Virus record (IMG/VR): IMGVR_UViG_3300025699_000025
Coordinates: 1 to 35,934 of that record
Length of the DNA stretch: 35,934 nt
Reading direction: 5' to 3' (one strand)
Origin: a virus
Shown piece after piece: positions 10,079 to 18,364 of this stretch (the stretch's first letter is position 1; the number at the start of each line of letters is the position of its first letter). The notes under the pieces were generated by a model. That model was not told the origin of the DNA. It saw nothing but the letters and a program-made list of their open reading frames with translations, and made no database searches. The position numbers and the translations under genes were made by a program.

Positions 10079-10378
10079 ATGGAAAACCCGGCAAACGTAG
10101 ATGTTAAGACACTATTAACCTTTTGTGCATTATTAGTTACTTTTGTTGGCGGTGTTATTGCTAGGGATAGACAAGTGTCGGCTAAGATAAGCAATGACAA
10201 TTCTAAAACGCATGGGCGCATAGATGACTTAAAAGATGATATGAATGAAAACTTTGCAAGGAAAGATGATGTACGTGAATCGGTTAAAAGAGTTGAGCGC
10301 AGCATTGAGTCTTTGGGCGTTGAAATGCGTCAAAACCATAAAGACCTCACTGCACTCATTATTAAGAATGAAAACTAA
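10079..10378 (+). CDS. Small membrane-anchored coiled-coil protein of the lysis cassette
   Basis: A 99-residue protein. Residues of about 11-29 (LLTFCALLVTFVGGVIA) form one membrane segment. The remainder is a charged helix with heptad character (GRIDDLKDDMNENFARKDDVRESVKRVERSIESL). The topology, an N-terminal anchor with a periplasmic or cytoplasmic coiled coil, resembles inner-membrane spanins and some small holins. Its position directly before the endolysin supports a lysis role. It overlaps the endolysin start by 11 bases. The ribosome binding site is weak. I cannot decide between spanin-like and holin-accessory functions. Confidence 0.72.
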   Translation: MENPANVDVKTLLTFCALLVTFVGGVIARDRQVSAKISNDNSKTHGRIDDLKDDMNENFARKDDVRESVKRVERSIESLGVEMRQNHKDLTALIIKNEN

Positions 10379-10775
10379 ACATTACATAAAAATCGATTGG
10401 GATAGTGACCGATGGCCTAATTTTAGTGCCAAAGAGCTATCATGTAGACACTGCGGTCAATATTATCATGACCCGGAGTTTTTAGATAAACTGCAATGGG
10501 TACGCACAAAGATAGAAAAGCCGTTGCATATAAACTCTGCACACAGATGCTTCAGGCATAACTTAGCTGTTGGCGGTGTGCCATTGAGTCAGCATAGAAA
10601 ACTTGCTGTAGATATATCCTTGCGTAATCACAACAAAGAAGAATTAAACTTTATGTGTAAGTCTGCCGGGTTTACAGGCTTTGGTTATTATCAGACATTT
10701 CTGCACATAGATACAGGTCGTCGCAGACATTGGTTTGGCGGTGATAAGTCATTGGAGTTTTGGTCAAATGATTGA
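10368..10775 (+). CDS. Endolysin: M15-family D-Ala-D-Ala/L-Ala-D-Glu endopeptidase
   Basis: A 135-residue Zn peptidase of the M15 (peptidase_M15_3) type. Visible zinc and catalytic residues are H76 and D82 in SQHRKLAVDI and H113 in FLHIDTGRRRHWFG. The motif SAHRCFRHNLAVGG before them is also characteristic. It should cut peptide crosslinks of the cell wall. The frame extends upstream to 10245, but that part is only a shadow of the previous gene. ATG 10368 gives a protein of normal family length. There is no signal peptide, so release depends on a holin, which is plausibly the next gene (ATGA-type overlap at 10768-10775). Confidence 0.88.
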   Translation: MKTKHYIKIDWDSDRWPNFSAKELSCRHCGQYYHDPEFLDKLQWVRTKIEKPLHINSAHRCFRHNLAVGGVPLSQHRKLAVDISLRNHNKEELNFMCKSAGFTGFGYYQTFLHIDTGRRRHWFGGDKSLEFWSND

Positions 10776-11343
10776 TATTTTATCCCCTATTCTATCAACA
10801 GGCGTTGGTATCTTTGGCGCGTTCTTGCAGCGTAAGCATGAGCGCAATATGTTTAAACATGAAACAGAGCGTATGCGTCTGGAGTTTGAGCAAGAGTTAG
10901 CGCTGACTGAAATGTCAATGAAAGCAAAGCGTGAAGAAACTGAGCAAGAGATTGCACTAACAGAAATTTCTGGCAACATATCTGCGTTTACCAACTCTCA
11001 AGATGCTGAAAACAATTTAAGCAAGATTAGATGGGGCAAGTCAATGTTAGGCGACATTGCTAACTTTATGCGATCAATAACGCGCCCCGGCATTACTTGG
11101 TATTTAGTTTTAATGACAAGCATGCGCACAAGCGAATACTACGCTATTACAGATAAGTTAACGCAGGATGTAACTAACTTGAATGACCAAGTAGCTTTAA
11201 TTGGTACAGCGTTTGACCAGATGCTTGCAAATCCGTTTGACTTAGCATTAGTTAACATGACAGCAATGGTTGTAGGCTGGTGGTTTGGTAGCAGAGGTCA
11301 AAATACTAGCTATGAAGATGAGCATTACAAAAGAACTGCGTAA
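10768..11343 (+). CDS. 3-TM holin-like protein
   Basis: A 191-residue protein starting at ATG 10768, overlapping the endolysin stop; an ATG-less extension to 10735 is rejected. Residues 1-21 (MIDILSPILSTGVGIFGAFLQ) are hydrophobic. A long charged helix follows, with repeats of EQELALTE and EQEIALTE. Two further hydrophobic stretches occur near 110-125 (PGITWYLVLMTSM) and at the end (MTAMVVGWWFGSRG). The terminal WWFGSR pattern and the order TM, coiled coil, TM, TM match the 3-TM holin group known from gene-transfer agents and many environmental phages. It probably forms the membrane lesion that releases the endolysin. Confidence 0.75.
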   Translation: MIDILSPILSTGVGIFGAFLQRKHERNMFKHETERMRLEFEQELALTEMSMKAKREETEQEIALTEISGNISAFTNSQDAENNLSKIRWGKSMLGDIANFMRSITRPGITWYLVLMTSMRTSEYYAITDKLTQDVTNLNDQVALIGTAFDQMLANPFDLALVNMTAMVVGWWFGSRGQNTSYEDEHYKRTA

Positions 11344-12890
11344 TGAAAACACACACAAGTATTGAACGCGCTAAAAAGATAGCAGAAGTTTGGCCTAACA
11401 GCACATCCCTTGCTGATGCTATGAATCAGGCTGGCATTAAGACAAATACAGAGCGCTCAATGCGACAACATAAAAGTAATGCGCAACGTATATTAGGTAT
11501 TAAATTAGAGCCACATAATCCAAAATATAAAACGAATGACGTAGAGTGTCCGAGCAACTTAGATATAAAAGCTGCGAAGAAGTATAAGTCATTTTTAATA
11601 ACATCTGCAACAAATAACAGCACATTAAACCAAAAGTTTTTTGATACGCTAGAGTTGTTTAGTAAACATCATAAAAGCCAGCTGTTAATCATTCCCCTTA
11701 AATACAGACACAATACACTGATATCTAAAAAAGATTATCAATGGCCTGTCGCTATACATAACTATGCATTGCTTGATGATTTGATACTTAGCAAGTCATT
11801 CATGGTATCTGGATTACGCTTGGTAGCTACCGCTGTAGACCCTTTATCTGGTATGCAGGCTCATAGCGGACAGAGGTCAGTTGTTTATGGCGCTACATCA
11901 CTGCACTTGCGGTTAGCCGCAACACCGGGTGATGAACTACCAAAAATGCTACAAACCACAGGCAGCTGTACCAGTAAAACTTATACTAGGACAAAAGCTG
12001 GTGGTAAGGCTAAATTCAATCATGTATTTGCGGCAACATATGTTAAACTTGTTGGTGATAAGTTTTACCACACGCAGATAATTTGGGATGGTAAAGGTTT
12101 TTACTTTTTAGATCAGTATTGGACACCAGAAGGATTACAACCCGGTGAAAACGCAGCGGCTATTGTTAGAGGTGATGACCACGCGGCTATGCACGATAGA
12201 GTTATACTAAAAGCTAGAGCTAGTTTGTGCGATAGACTTAAACCAGATATACACGTATTTCATGACGTATTTGATGGCGTATCTATATCACATCACCATA
12301 AATTACTTGATAAGATAAAAGTCTTTAATATGCGTATGAATAGTTTAGCGTGGGAGTTAAAGCATACTGCCGCACACATAGTGCAAACAGGCGGTAAAGA
12401 AAATTGGATAGTAGACAGCAATCATGACAGGCATATTGAGCGTTATTTAAATGAAGGCAGACACCTTAAAGAGCCACACAATGCAGCGATAGGTTCTGAA
12501 TTACTTGCGGAGATATCCTACAAAAATAAATCAGCATTAGAGTGTGCGTTTCAAAAATACATACCAGGATGTTACAAGTTTGTTAATGCAAATAAGCGTG
12601 CAAATATAAAAGGTATAGATGTAAGTCAGCATGGTGATAGAGGCGCTAATGGCTCAAGAGGTAGTATTAAAGGCTTTGCCAATGCTATGTATAAAACTGT
12701 TATAGGCCACAGTCATTCTCCCGGTATTAGCGGAGGTGCATGGCAAACAGGTGTATCTACCTTAAAGCAACCCTACAAAGTTGGTCTATCTACATGGGCC
12801 TGTGCTGATGTAATTATTAATGGCAACGGCAAGCGTTCAATGTTTTTCTACATTAATGGTAAAAGTTTAGCTGACGTTATTAATCAATAA
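11343..12890 (+). CDS. Phage T5 A1-like metallophosphoesterase
   Basis: A 515-residue protein. Residues 1-55 look like a small helix-turn-helix (SLADAMNQAGIKTNTERSMR). The rest matches the T5 gpA1 family: FLITSATNNSTLNQKFF, LLIIPLKYR, DPLSGMQAHSGQRSVVYG, then calcineurin-like metal motifs GDDH (277-280), HDVFD (307-311), NHDRH (360-364) and GHSHS (455-459), with GIDVSQHGDRGANGSRGS between. In T5, A1 is needed for host DNA breakdown and for completing DNA entry. Here it closes the late operon after the lysis genes, coupled to the holin by TAATG. It converges with the leftward block and overlaps its last gene by 11 bases. Role in host takeover is inferred from the family. Confidence 0.82.
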   Translation: MKTHTSIERAKKIAEVWPNSTSLADAMNQAGIKTNTERSMRQHKSNAQRILGIKLEPHNPKYKTNDVECPSNLDIKAAKKYKSFLITSATNNSTLNQKFFDTLELFSKHHKSQLLIIPLKYRHNTLISKKDYQWPVAIHNYALLDDLILSKSFMVSGLRLVATAVDPLSGMQAHSGQRSVVYGATSLHLRLAATPGDELPKMLQTTGSCTSKTYTRTKAGGKAKFNHVFAATYVKLVGDKFYHTQIIWDGKGFYFLDQYWTPEGLQPGENAAAIVRGDDHAAMHDRVILKARASLCDRLKPDIHVFHDVFDGVSISHHHKLLDKIKVFNMRMNSLAWELKHTAAHIVQTGGKENWIVDSNHDRHIERYLNEGRHLKEPHNAAIGSELLAEISYKNKSALECAFQKYIPGCYKFVNANKRANIKGIDVSQHGDRGANGSRGSIKGFANAMYKTVIGHSHSPGISGGAWQTGVSTLKQPYKVGLSTWACADVIINGNGKRSMFFYINGKSLADVINQ

Positions 12891-13272
12891 CTCGAACTAC
12901 AAAACCATTACTAACGAGACTTGGTATCAGATTACTATCAAATTTAACACATTCGCCTTCTTCACATATACCTTTTTCAGTATGTAATTTTGCGTCTGCA
13001 CCTTTTTTAGTAACAATGCATTTATAATATTTAATATCATAAGGCACTGATTGGGTTAATTCTACGTTTTTTTCTTGCATTGCACGCAAAATTTTAGATT
13101 TTTTGTTTATTTTATGGTAATCAGACTCTTTTATTTTAACACCACAAATACCGCAATGTATGTTTGGTGCAAATATATGTTCATCTTGTGTTTTATCACT
13201 ACCCGTATCTAATACAATATTTAAAAAATAAGTAGGCGTGTTTTTTTTATTATTACAATGGCAAATTTTCAT
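12880..13272 (-). CDS. Zn-ribbon protein with a CIVTKKG domain shared with a capsid-region gene
   Basis: A 130-residue protein. The N-terminal part has cysteine/histidine pairs (ICHCNN near the start and IHCGICG around residue 50) suggesting a zinc ribbon. The C-terminal 50 residues (KCIVTKKGADAKLHTEKG...VKFDSNLIPSLVSNGFVVRVID) resemble the second half of the 72-residue protein at 32267-32485. It is the last gene of the leftward replication block. Its 3' end overlaps the convergent late gene by 11 bases, with no obvious terminator between them. Function unknown. Confidence 0.7.
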   Translation of the reverse strand: MKICHCNNKKNTPTYFLNIVLDTGSDKTQDEHIFAPNIHCGICGVKIKESDYHKINKKSKILRAMQEKNVELTQSVPYDIKYYKCIVTKKGADAKLHTEKGICEEGECVKFDSNLIPSLVSNGFVVRVID

Positions 13273-13282
13273 ACTGTGTATC

Positions 13283-13705
13283 TTAATTTTTTAATTTTTT
13301 TAATAATGTCTGTAATTTTTTTTTATTGTGTTTACCCGTAAAACTATTATGCACTTGCGTTTTGTTTGTTTCTACAATGTATTTGTGTACTTCTTTTTCT
13401 ATTATATCTTCACTCTCTAATATAGACATTGGCATTTTTTGCGTTTTATTATTTATTGTAATTGTTGGATTGTAACTCTCAATACCCCTGTAATGTATGT
13501 AGTTAGTAACTTTTTTTGTGTTAATAATATGATGCGAATAATGTGTTTCTGTTGTGCCATCTATGTTTTTTATTATTATTGGCTGCTTGTAAAAATATGT
13601 AATAACATATAAAACTTTCCAACTAAGTAAATAATTTGCACTATCTACTATAGAGTTGTTTTGCTTAGATAATTCATATGTTATCGTATCTACAATATTT
13701 GACAT
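13283..13705 (-). CDS. Hypothetical protein of the replication block
   Basis: A 140-residue protein that I do not recognise. It is Asn/Ile/Lys-rich, with a hydrophobic-aromatic patch (LSWKVLYVITYFYKQPIIIKN) too polar at its ends to be a clear membrane span. The C-terminus is basic (GKHNKKKLQTLLKKLKN). Its start overlaps the upstream gene stop by one base (TAATG type). It has more A/T-ending codons than its neighbours, which may mean recent acquisition. Conserved direction and tight packing support it as a real gene. Confidence 0.6.
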   Translation of the reverse strand: MSNIVDTITYELSKQNNSIVDSANYLLSWKVLYVITYFYKQPIIIKNIDGTTETHYSHHIINTKKVTNYIHYRGIESYNPTITINNKTQKMPMSILESEDIIEKEVHKYIVETNKTQVHNSFTGKHNKKKLQTLLKKLKN

Positions 13706-14037
13706 TACTTATCAATTCTAGTTATGGCTTCGTACCTATCATCAATTACAGAATTGTTTAACATAGCATCTCGCAGTATAATAAGGCCAGCTATAGCTTT
13801 AGTTATATGTGATAATCCCGAATCCTGGTCACAATCCTCACCACCATAAAATGCCATTAGATGTCTTAGTGCTGCGCTGTAATAATCGCTGTAATGCAGT
13901 TTTTCCCATCTCCAATTATAAGTACCATATTTGTCAGCACCTTCGGTCATGGCATCTGCAACCTCATTAAGCACTTGGACAGGCATATGGTGATACTGCC
14001 TTTTCTGTAATCCTGCTTCTCTCTTTTTATTTTTCAA
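13705..14037 (-). CDS. DUF5664 / dATP-dGTP diphosphohydrolase-like protein
   Basis: A 110-residue protein with the pattern of the DUF5664 (dGTP_diPhyd_N) family: MPVQVLNEVADAMTEGADKYGTYNWRW, YYSAALRHLMAFYGGEDCDQDSG and LSHITKAIAGLIILRDAM. Members are MazG-like all-helical nucleotide pyrophosphohydrolases. Some act in 2-aminoadenine phages as MazZ. The acidic residues expected to bind Mg are present (E18 region; E-D-D near 77-81). No PurZ or special polymerase is visible here, so general clean-up of the nucleotide pool is the more likely job. It overlaps ninB by 11 bases. Confidence 0.8.
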   Translation of the reverse strand: MKNKKREAGLQKRQYHHMPVQVLNEVADAMTEGADKYGTYNWRWEKLHYSDYYSAALRHLMAFYGGEDCDQDSGLSHITKAIAGLIILRDAMLNNSVIDDRYEAITRIDK

Positions 14038-14458
14038 GGTCTCTCACTCCTATTCCAAACCTTACAGCAAAAGCTTCTATAAGAGACTGTAGATCATTGT
14101 GTTCGTCTTTAGTCATGCTTCTGGTAGACATACCAACAGGTATCTGCTCACGCCCATGTTCGTCTGGCATAAATTTATTGCCGCGTAACATATGGCAAAA
14201 GTAATCCTTCCATTCTTCTGGGCTATACTTCTCACCTGACTTTAATCCTGACTTTAATACTGTGTGATATCCCTCAAATTCATTCCATCGCATAGCTACT
14301 GATATAGTTGATAGCAATGCCCATAGCCTAGAGTTTTGCGGTATGGTTCTGACATTCCTGGTATAACGCACATATGTACCAATAGGTGAGTGGTCGATAA
14401 GGCGTTTACACTCCACCTTATCTGCTTCACATTTTATCTGTACTGTATGCTGACCCAT
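14027..14458 (-). CDS. ninB: NinB-like recombination protein (lambda Orf family)
   Basis: A 143-residue protein with the NinB/Orf signature: IPQNSRLWALLSTISVAM, EEWKDYFCHMLRG, and GMSTRSMTKDEHNDLQSLIEAFAVRFGI near the C-terminus. Family members bind single-stranded DNA and SSB and help load the phage recombinase, replacing host RecFOR. It starts directly after the ssb stop with no gap, and sits in a cassette of SSB, YqaJ exonuclease and ERF annealase. This is a complete phage recombination set. Confidence 0.85.
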   Translation of the reverse strand: MGQHTVQIKCEADKVECKRLIDHSPIGTYVRYTRNVRTIPQNSRLWALLSTISVAMRWNEFEGYHTVLKSGLKSGEKYSPEEWKDYFCHMLRGNKFMPDEHGREQIPVGMSTRSMTKDEHNDLQSLIEAFAVRFGIGVRDLEK

Positions 14459-14890
14459 CTAAAATGGTATCTCGTCGTTAAGGTCTACAGGCTTCGCCAC
14501 AGGAGCATAACCACCTCTGTCTGCACCAACACTACCAAAACTGTTCTCACGGCTATCCAGGAGCGTTATAACACCTGTAAACCCCTTTAAAACTATCTCA
14601 GTCATAGATTTTTCGTTGCCAGACATATCTTGCCACTTTCTTGTCTGTATTTTGCCTTCAACATAAAGCTTACTACCTTTAGTTACATAGCGCTCTACAA
14701 TACCTATCAAACCTTCTGAGAACACAGCTACTTTATGCCATTCAGTTTTAGATTGCATCTCACCTGTGCTGCGGTCTTTCCATTTGTCAGTCGTTGCTAG
14801 GCTAAAGTTTGCTACTTTATTGCCATTAGCAAATGTCTTTATTTCTGGGTCGTTACCAACGTTGCCAATTAGTGTTGCTTTGTTAATCAT
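14459..14890 (-). CDS. ssb: Single-stranded DNA-binding protein
   Basis: A 143-residue OB-fold SSB. It opens with MINKATLIGNVGNDPEIK, continues with VANFSLATTDKWKDRSTGE, the WHKVAVFSEGL strand and KGSKLYVEGKIQTRKWQD, then a short Gly/Ser linker and the acidic tail DLNDEIPF that recruits partner proteins. Length is somewhat below the bacterial norm because the linker is short, as usual in phages. It overlaps the exonuclease gene upstream (ATGA) and should act in replication and recombination with the neighbouring genes. Confidence 0.95.
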   Translation of the reverse strand: MINKATLIGNVGNDPEIKTFANGNKVANFSLATTDKWKDRSTGEMQSKTEWHKVAVFSEGLIGIVERYVTKGSKLYVEGKIQTRKWQDMSGNEKSMTEIVLKGFTGVITLLDSRENSFGSVGADRGGYAPVAKPVDLNDEIPF

Positions 14891-15525
14891 GTTTTTTCCT
14901 TTTTTAGTTGATTAAGTTTTTCTACAAGCGCGTTTACTTCTTCGTTTGCACTTTGTATTTCTGATAATATTTCTGCTTGCATTTGCTTGTCAGCTTCTAC
15001 ACGGCAAACAGCAAGCTGTAAACCCTCTGGAAACCTTGGATCATACCCGGCAATGTCTACCCACTGCCTACCTGTAACAAGTAATTGATGCTGTAACTGT
15101 ATTTGGTATTCTTTAGCGTGTGCATCTTTTTCAAGGTAGCTTACCATTTTAGCCATACTTGCAGGGCATTTGATTTCTACTAAACCATCATCTCCCACTA
15201 AACCATCTGGACTACAAGTGATGTGATCATGCTGTGGATGTATGACCATGCCAACCTCCGTTACGATTACATCTGTTTCAAAGGAGTAAAAATTTCGCGC
15301 TTCTGGTTCAAGCTCGTTCCCTCTCTGCATGGCCGCATTACTATAAGTTTCCTCAATCTCGCCTGTCATGCGCTCTAAGGCAAGCTTAACAATCATATTC
15401 TTGCGCGATGTACTATATCCAGATTTTGTCTTAGCAAGTATGTCTTTAACGCGAGATGCAGTAAAATTACCACACCTCGCACTAAACCACTCTGGGCTAC
15501 CTTGCTGTACGTCTACGATTTTCAC
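14887..15525 (-). CDS. YqaJ-type (lambda Exo-like) recombination exonuclease
   Basis: A 212-residue PD-(D/E)XK nuclease. It opens with QQGSPEWFSARCGNFTASR, the classical YqaJ start. It has QRGNELEPEA (about 68-76), then the active-site strands CSPDGLVG (about 104-111) and GLVEIKCP (about 114-121) supplying Asp, Glu and Lys. A LQHQLLVTGRQWVDIAGYDPRF segment follows and a helical charged tail ends the protein. It should degrade one strand from double-strand ends to make the overhang used by the ERF annealase encoded just upstream (ATGA overlap). Confidence 0.92.
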   Translation of the reverse strand: MKIVDVQQGSPEWFSARCGNFTASRVKDILAKTKSGYSTSRKNMIVKLALERMTGEIEETYSNAAMQRGNELEPEARNFYSFETDVIVTEVGMVIHPQHDHITCSPDGLVGDDGLVEIKCPASMAKMVSYLEKDAHAKEYQIQLQHQLLVTGRQWVDIAGYDPRFPEGLQLAVCRVEADKQMQAEILSEIQSANEEVNALVEKLNQLKKEKT

Positions 15526-16118
15526 GCTTCTGCTTTCTCAACAGCAATCAATGTAGCTTTTTGTTCTGCCCAGGCTTGTCGCAACTTAGCTTTTGCATTG
15601 GCAGGTAACTTAGCAGATTTAATTTCCTTAGCAACTGTAGCAAGGGAATCATTATCCATTGATTCTGATATCTTTATAAACATAGGCTCTAGGTCAACTG
15701 ACTTAACGTCGTCTTGCTGTTTACCTAATGAACTGCCGTTACCATCATCATCTTCTGCTGGCATATTGACTGCCGCCATTAATCCATATCTACGCAAATA
15801 GGAAATAGAGCTGCCAATGTCTTGGGGTGCGAATGATTTAGGCTTTGCCTCGCAGACTGTTTCTAACCATTCTCCGCTAGTATGTAGCAATCGTGTAGAC
15901 ATAACGACTGTATTGCTTTCAGTAATACCGCCTTGGCATTGTATCACAGCTATTCCGTTTTCTAATAGCGGTAACCTAGCGGCATCTACAACACTTGATA
16001 GTGTTGCGTAGCTTGATTTGAAGTGTGGGTTTCTGCCGTCTTTAGCGGCTCCCTGGATAGAGCCTATAGCTTTTACAAGCGCAGGCGCAATTTTAGTTAT
16101 TGTTTCTGAAGTTTTCAT
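15522..16118 (-). CDS. erf: ERF-family single-strand annealing protein
   Basis: A 198-residue ERF recombinase. Visible family features are HFKSSYATLSSVVDAARLPL (about 32-51), the strand stretch MSTRLLHTSGEWLE, and the highly characteristic GSSISYLRRYGLMAAVNMPAEDDDGN (about 102-127). It anneals complementary single strands, working with the downstream exonuclease, SSB and NinB. In P22 the equivalent circularises the genome. The binding site is AAAGGA 9-10 bases before ATG 16118. Confidence 0.93.
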   Translation of the reverse strand: MKTSETITKIAPALVKAIGSIQGAAKDGRNPHFKSSYATLSSVVDAARLPLLENGIAVIQCQGGITESNTVVMSTRLLHTSGEWLETVCEAKPKSFAPQDIGSSISYLRRYGLMAAVNMPAEDDDGNGSSLGKQQDDVKSVDLEPMFIKISESMDNDSLATVAKEIKSAKLPANAKAKLRQAWAEQKATLIAVEKAEA

Positions 16119-16159
16119 AATGTTTTCCTTTATTAATATGTATATACTACGGATTTATT

Positions 16160-16843
16160 TTACGTTGTCAATTTATTTTTTTCTATATATTTTTCATAAA
16201 CGCTCTTACCCTCCTCTTTTGTTATTTTATCATTCAAGTACCCTGCATATAATTCTTTAATACCTAAGCAAGCAACAATACTCGCTGCATAAGCATAATT
16301 GTTTTTCTTTTGTTGTGCATCGTTATAATAGCCTCTAATAGCATCAGCCAACGTGTTAGGGTCGTGTTCATTACATAGCTGTACAAATCTAGCATATGCT
16401 CTTTTTTTACCGCCCTGCCTAGATTTAACTAGCTTACTATTAATCTCACTCCAAACCTGTTCAAAAAGCTCTTTATGTTTACTTGTTTGTTCAACTTGTA
16501 TGTTAGTATGCATCTCCTGCACTATCGGTGGTGCAACTCTTGCACGCAGGTCATGCACCTCCTGCACAGGGTAACAAGCAGTATATTCATTGCTATCGTG
16601 TCCACCATTATCACTTTTCTTCTTTGTAATTACAACATAGCCAGCCTTCTCCGCTTTCTTTAAATGTGTAAATACACTTCTCAAACTCATACCACTGCTT
16701 TGTGCTATTTTCTTTGCACCCGGAAAGCATTGCTCATTCTTAGCATTCATGTAAGTACGCAATGTCAGCAATACTAATCTAGTCATTGGCTCTAAATTGC
16801 TTTTTGTGATGGCATCTTCCCATCCCCAAATCCCTTTTTTCAT
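16160..16843 (-). CDS. Winged-helix replication protein (helicase-loader/initiator-like)
   Basis: A 227-residue protein. Residues 1-75 form a winged-helix domain of the phage replication-initiator type (GIWGWEDAITKSNLEPMTRLVLLTL, then CFPGAKKIAQSSGMSLRSVFTHLKKAEKAGYVVITKKK). The C-terminal part (about 125-227) is helical (FEQVWSEINSKLVKSRQGGKKRAYARF; AASIVACLGIKELYAG), like the domain in phage proteins that hand DnaB to the origin. Its stop region overlaps nothing downstream, while its start overlaps the dnaB stop by 4 bases, so helicase and loader are made together. The exact role is inferred from fold and location. Confidence 0.75.
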   Translation of the reverse strand: MKKGIWGWEDAITKSNLEPMTRLVLLTLRTYMNAKNEQCFPGAKKIAQSSGMSLRSVFTHLKKAEKAGYVVITKKKSDNGGHDSNEYTACYPVQEVHDLRARVAPPIVQEMHTNIQVEQTSKHKELFEQVWSEINSKLVKSRQGGKKRAYARFVQLCNEHDPNTLADAIRGYYNDAQQKKNNYAYAASIVACLGIKELYAGYLNDKITKEEGKSVYEKYIEKNKLTT

Positions 16844-18240
16844 TTTCGACTCCTATAATCTTGGTTTGGATTATCTATAAACATTCTTGATAGCTCACAA
16901 TATAAATTGACTTCACCTATGTTGCCATGTCTGTTTTTTGTTACAATCATTTCAAGTTTGTTTTGCCCTTCGGTTAATCTTGCTGTTAAGTCATTGTCAT
17001 TACCTCTGGCGTTTCTGGCTTCGCGTTCAGCATAGTAGAAATCTCTATAGATACCTATCACGCAACTTGCATCTTGCTCAATATGACCAGATTCTCTGAG
17101 ATCACTAAGCTGTGGCCTCTTATCATCTCTTTGCTCTACTGCCCTGGATAGTTGGCATAATGCCAGTACGGGTACTTCGTACTGCTTTGCTATGGATATC
17201 AGCGCATTACTAACTTCAGTAACCTTTTCATAGTTTGATTGCCCTGGCCGCGTTCCAGCAACGTGACCGATATGGTCAATAATAAGTAACTTCAAATCAC
17301 TACCGCTTGCACGTAACGAGCGTATGGCTCTGTTGGTCACTAGCTTGATGTTGTTGAGGTTTAATCCAACACCTTCTTCCCATTCAATAGGTAGTTTAGC
17401 AAATATGTCTGCAGCTCTCTGTATCTTATCTCTTAATTTGTTTTCGCGCCATGCGTGTCGCAACTGACTGTAAATTGGAAAATTCTGTGGCCCATATGCA
17501 GTAGCGCCAATACTACTGATAATTCTTTCAGTTTGGCCGCTGTTAGTCATCTCAAGTGATAAAAACACTACACCTTTTCTCTGCATAGCTACATTTTTTG
17601 CAATGTTTAAGGCTACTGCTGACTTGCCCATTGATGGCCTTCCTGCCATAACATAAACTCTGCCCGGGACAAATCCACCGAGCATCTGGTCAAGATGAAA
17701 GTAACCAGAGTAACAGCTTGCTTGCTCTTTATCTGCGTTCAAGTCTGCTATGAAAGTATCTGATAACTGTTTTGATGTTTCACTTTTGGTAAGCTGCTTA
17801 TTGCCATCAAGCATAACAGCATCGATATCAGCAACGTAATCTTGCAATACAGTATCTATTGCTTGCTCATTGTCATTCAATTTGCCTTGCAAAGCTCTGG
17901 TAAGATAATCTGCCTCTCTACGTTTAGCGTAATCTATAACTATCTCGGAGTATGACTTAACTACATTTTCGTCACCAGCAAAAGTATGAACACACGTTGC
18001 CAAATATTCTGCTAGGTCAACATCAACTTCTAACATTGTCAATTGGTTCTTTACGTATATTGCATCGACGCTGTGTCCAGATGTTAGCCTGTCGCTGATG
18101 ATAATATATATCTTACTGTTTATTGGGTTGTAGAAGTGTTGTTGCGCTAGGCTGTTGCTAACTACATCGTAGTAGTCGTTATCGCGTAATAGACCGCCTA
18201 TAATGGCCTGTTCAGCCTCTGGTGAGTGATAATCTTGCAT
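16840..18240 (-). CDS. dnaB: Replicative DNA helicase, DnaB-like
   Basis: A 466-residue DnaB homologue. The N-terminal helical domain begins SPEAEQAIIGGLLRDNDYYD. The RecA-like domain has Walker A in GRPSMGKS (200-207), the LSLEM motif after it, Walker B in LLIIDHIGHV, and the SRAVEQRDDKRPQLSDLRESGHIEQDA segment containing the arginine-finger region. It unwinds DNA at the fork; the phage has no own polymerase, so it must recruit the host replisome. The ribosome binding site is AAAAGGATT before ATG 18240, and a promoter candidate lies at 18265-18293. Confidence 0.95.
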   Translation of the reverse strand: MQDYHSPEAEQAIIGGLLRDNDYYDVVSNSLAQQHFYNPINSKIYIIISDRLTSGHSVDAIYVKNQLTMLEVDVDLAEYLATCVHTFAGDENVVKSYSEIVIDYAKRREADYLTRALQGKLNDNEQAIDTVLQDYVADIDAVMLDGNKQLTKSETSKQLSDTFIADLNADKEQASCYSGYFHLDQMLGGFVPGRVYVMAGRPSMGKSAVALNIAKNVAMQRKGVVFLSLEMTNSGQTERIISSIGATAYGPQNFPIYSQLRHAWRENKLRDKIQRAADIFAKLPIEWEEGVGLNLNNIKLVTNRAIRSLRASGSDLKLLIIDHIGHVAGTRPGQSNYEKVTEVSNALISIAKQYEVPVLALCQLSRAVEQRDDKRPQLSDLRESGHIEQDASCVIGIYRDFYYAEREARNARGNDNDLTARLTEGQNKLEMIVTKNRHGNIGEVNLYCELSRMFIDNPNQDYRSRK

Positions 18241-18264
18241 TTTTTAATCCTTTTTGCTTGCAAT

Positions 18265-18293
18265 ATGTTATATTGTATTTATTATTATGTAAA
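18265..18293 (-). promoter_or_regulatory. Candidate sigma70 promoter for the dnaB operon
   Basis: Reading leftward, TTTACA (18293-18288), a 17-base spacer and TAACAT (18270-18265) precede dnaB by about 25 bases. The interval to the upstream gene is 124 bases, the only sizeable gap in the leftward block, and also holds the inverted repeat ATTGG-GGAAA-CCAAT. Inferred from consensus match only. Confidence 0.5.
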
Positions 18294-18364
18294 GCCATTG
18301 GTTTCCCCAATAGTGATGGCATCTGGGCGGTAGTTTTCTAATCCTTTTCTATCGCCCTATTTTT

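Noticed and set aside
10245-10367. N-terminal extension of the endolysin frame
   Set aside because: It lies wholly within the previous gene in another frame. ATG 10368 gives the normal M15 domain length.
13705-14037. Evidence for a 2-aminoadenine (Z) genome from the DUF5664 protein
   Set aside because: No PurZ-like adenylosuccinate synthetase, DatZ or dedicated polymerase is visible, so the single family member is not enough.
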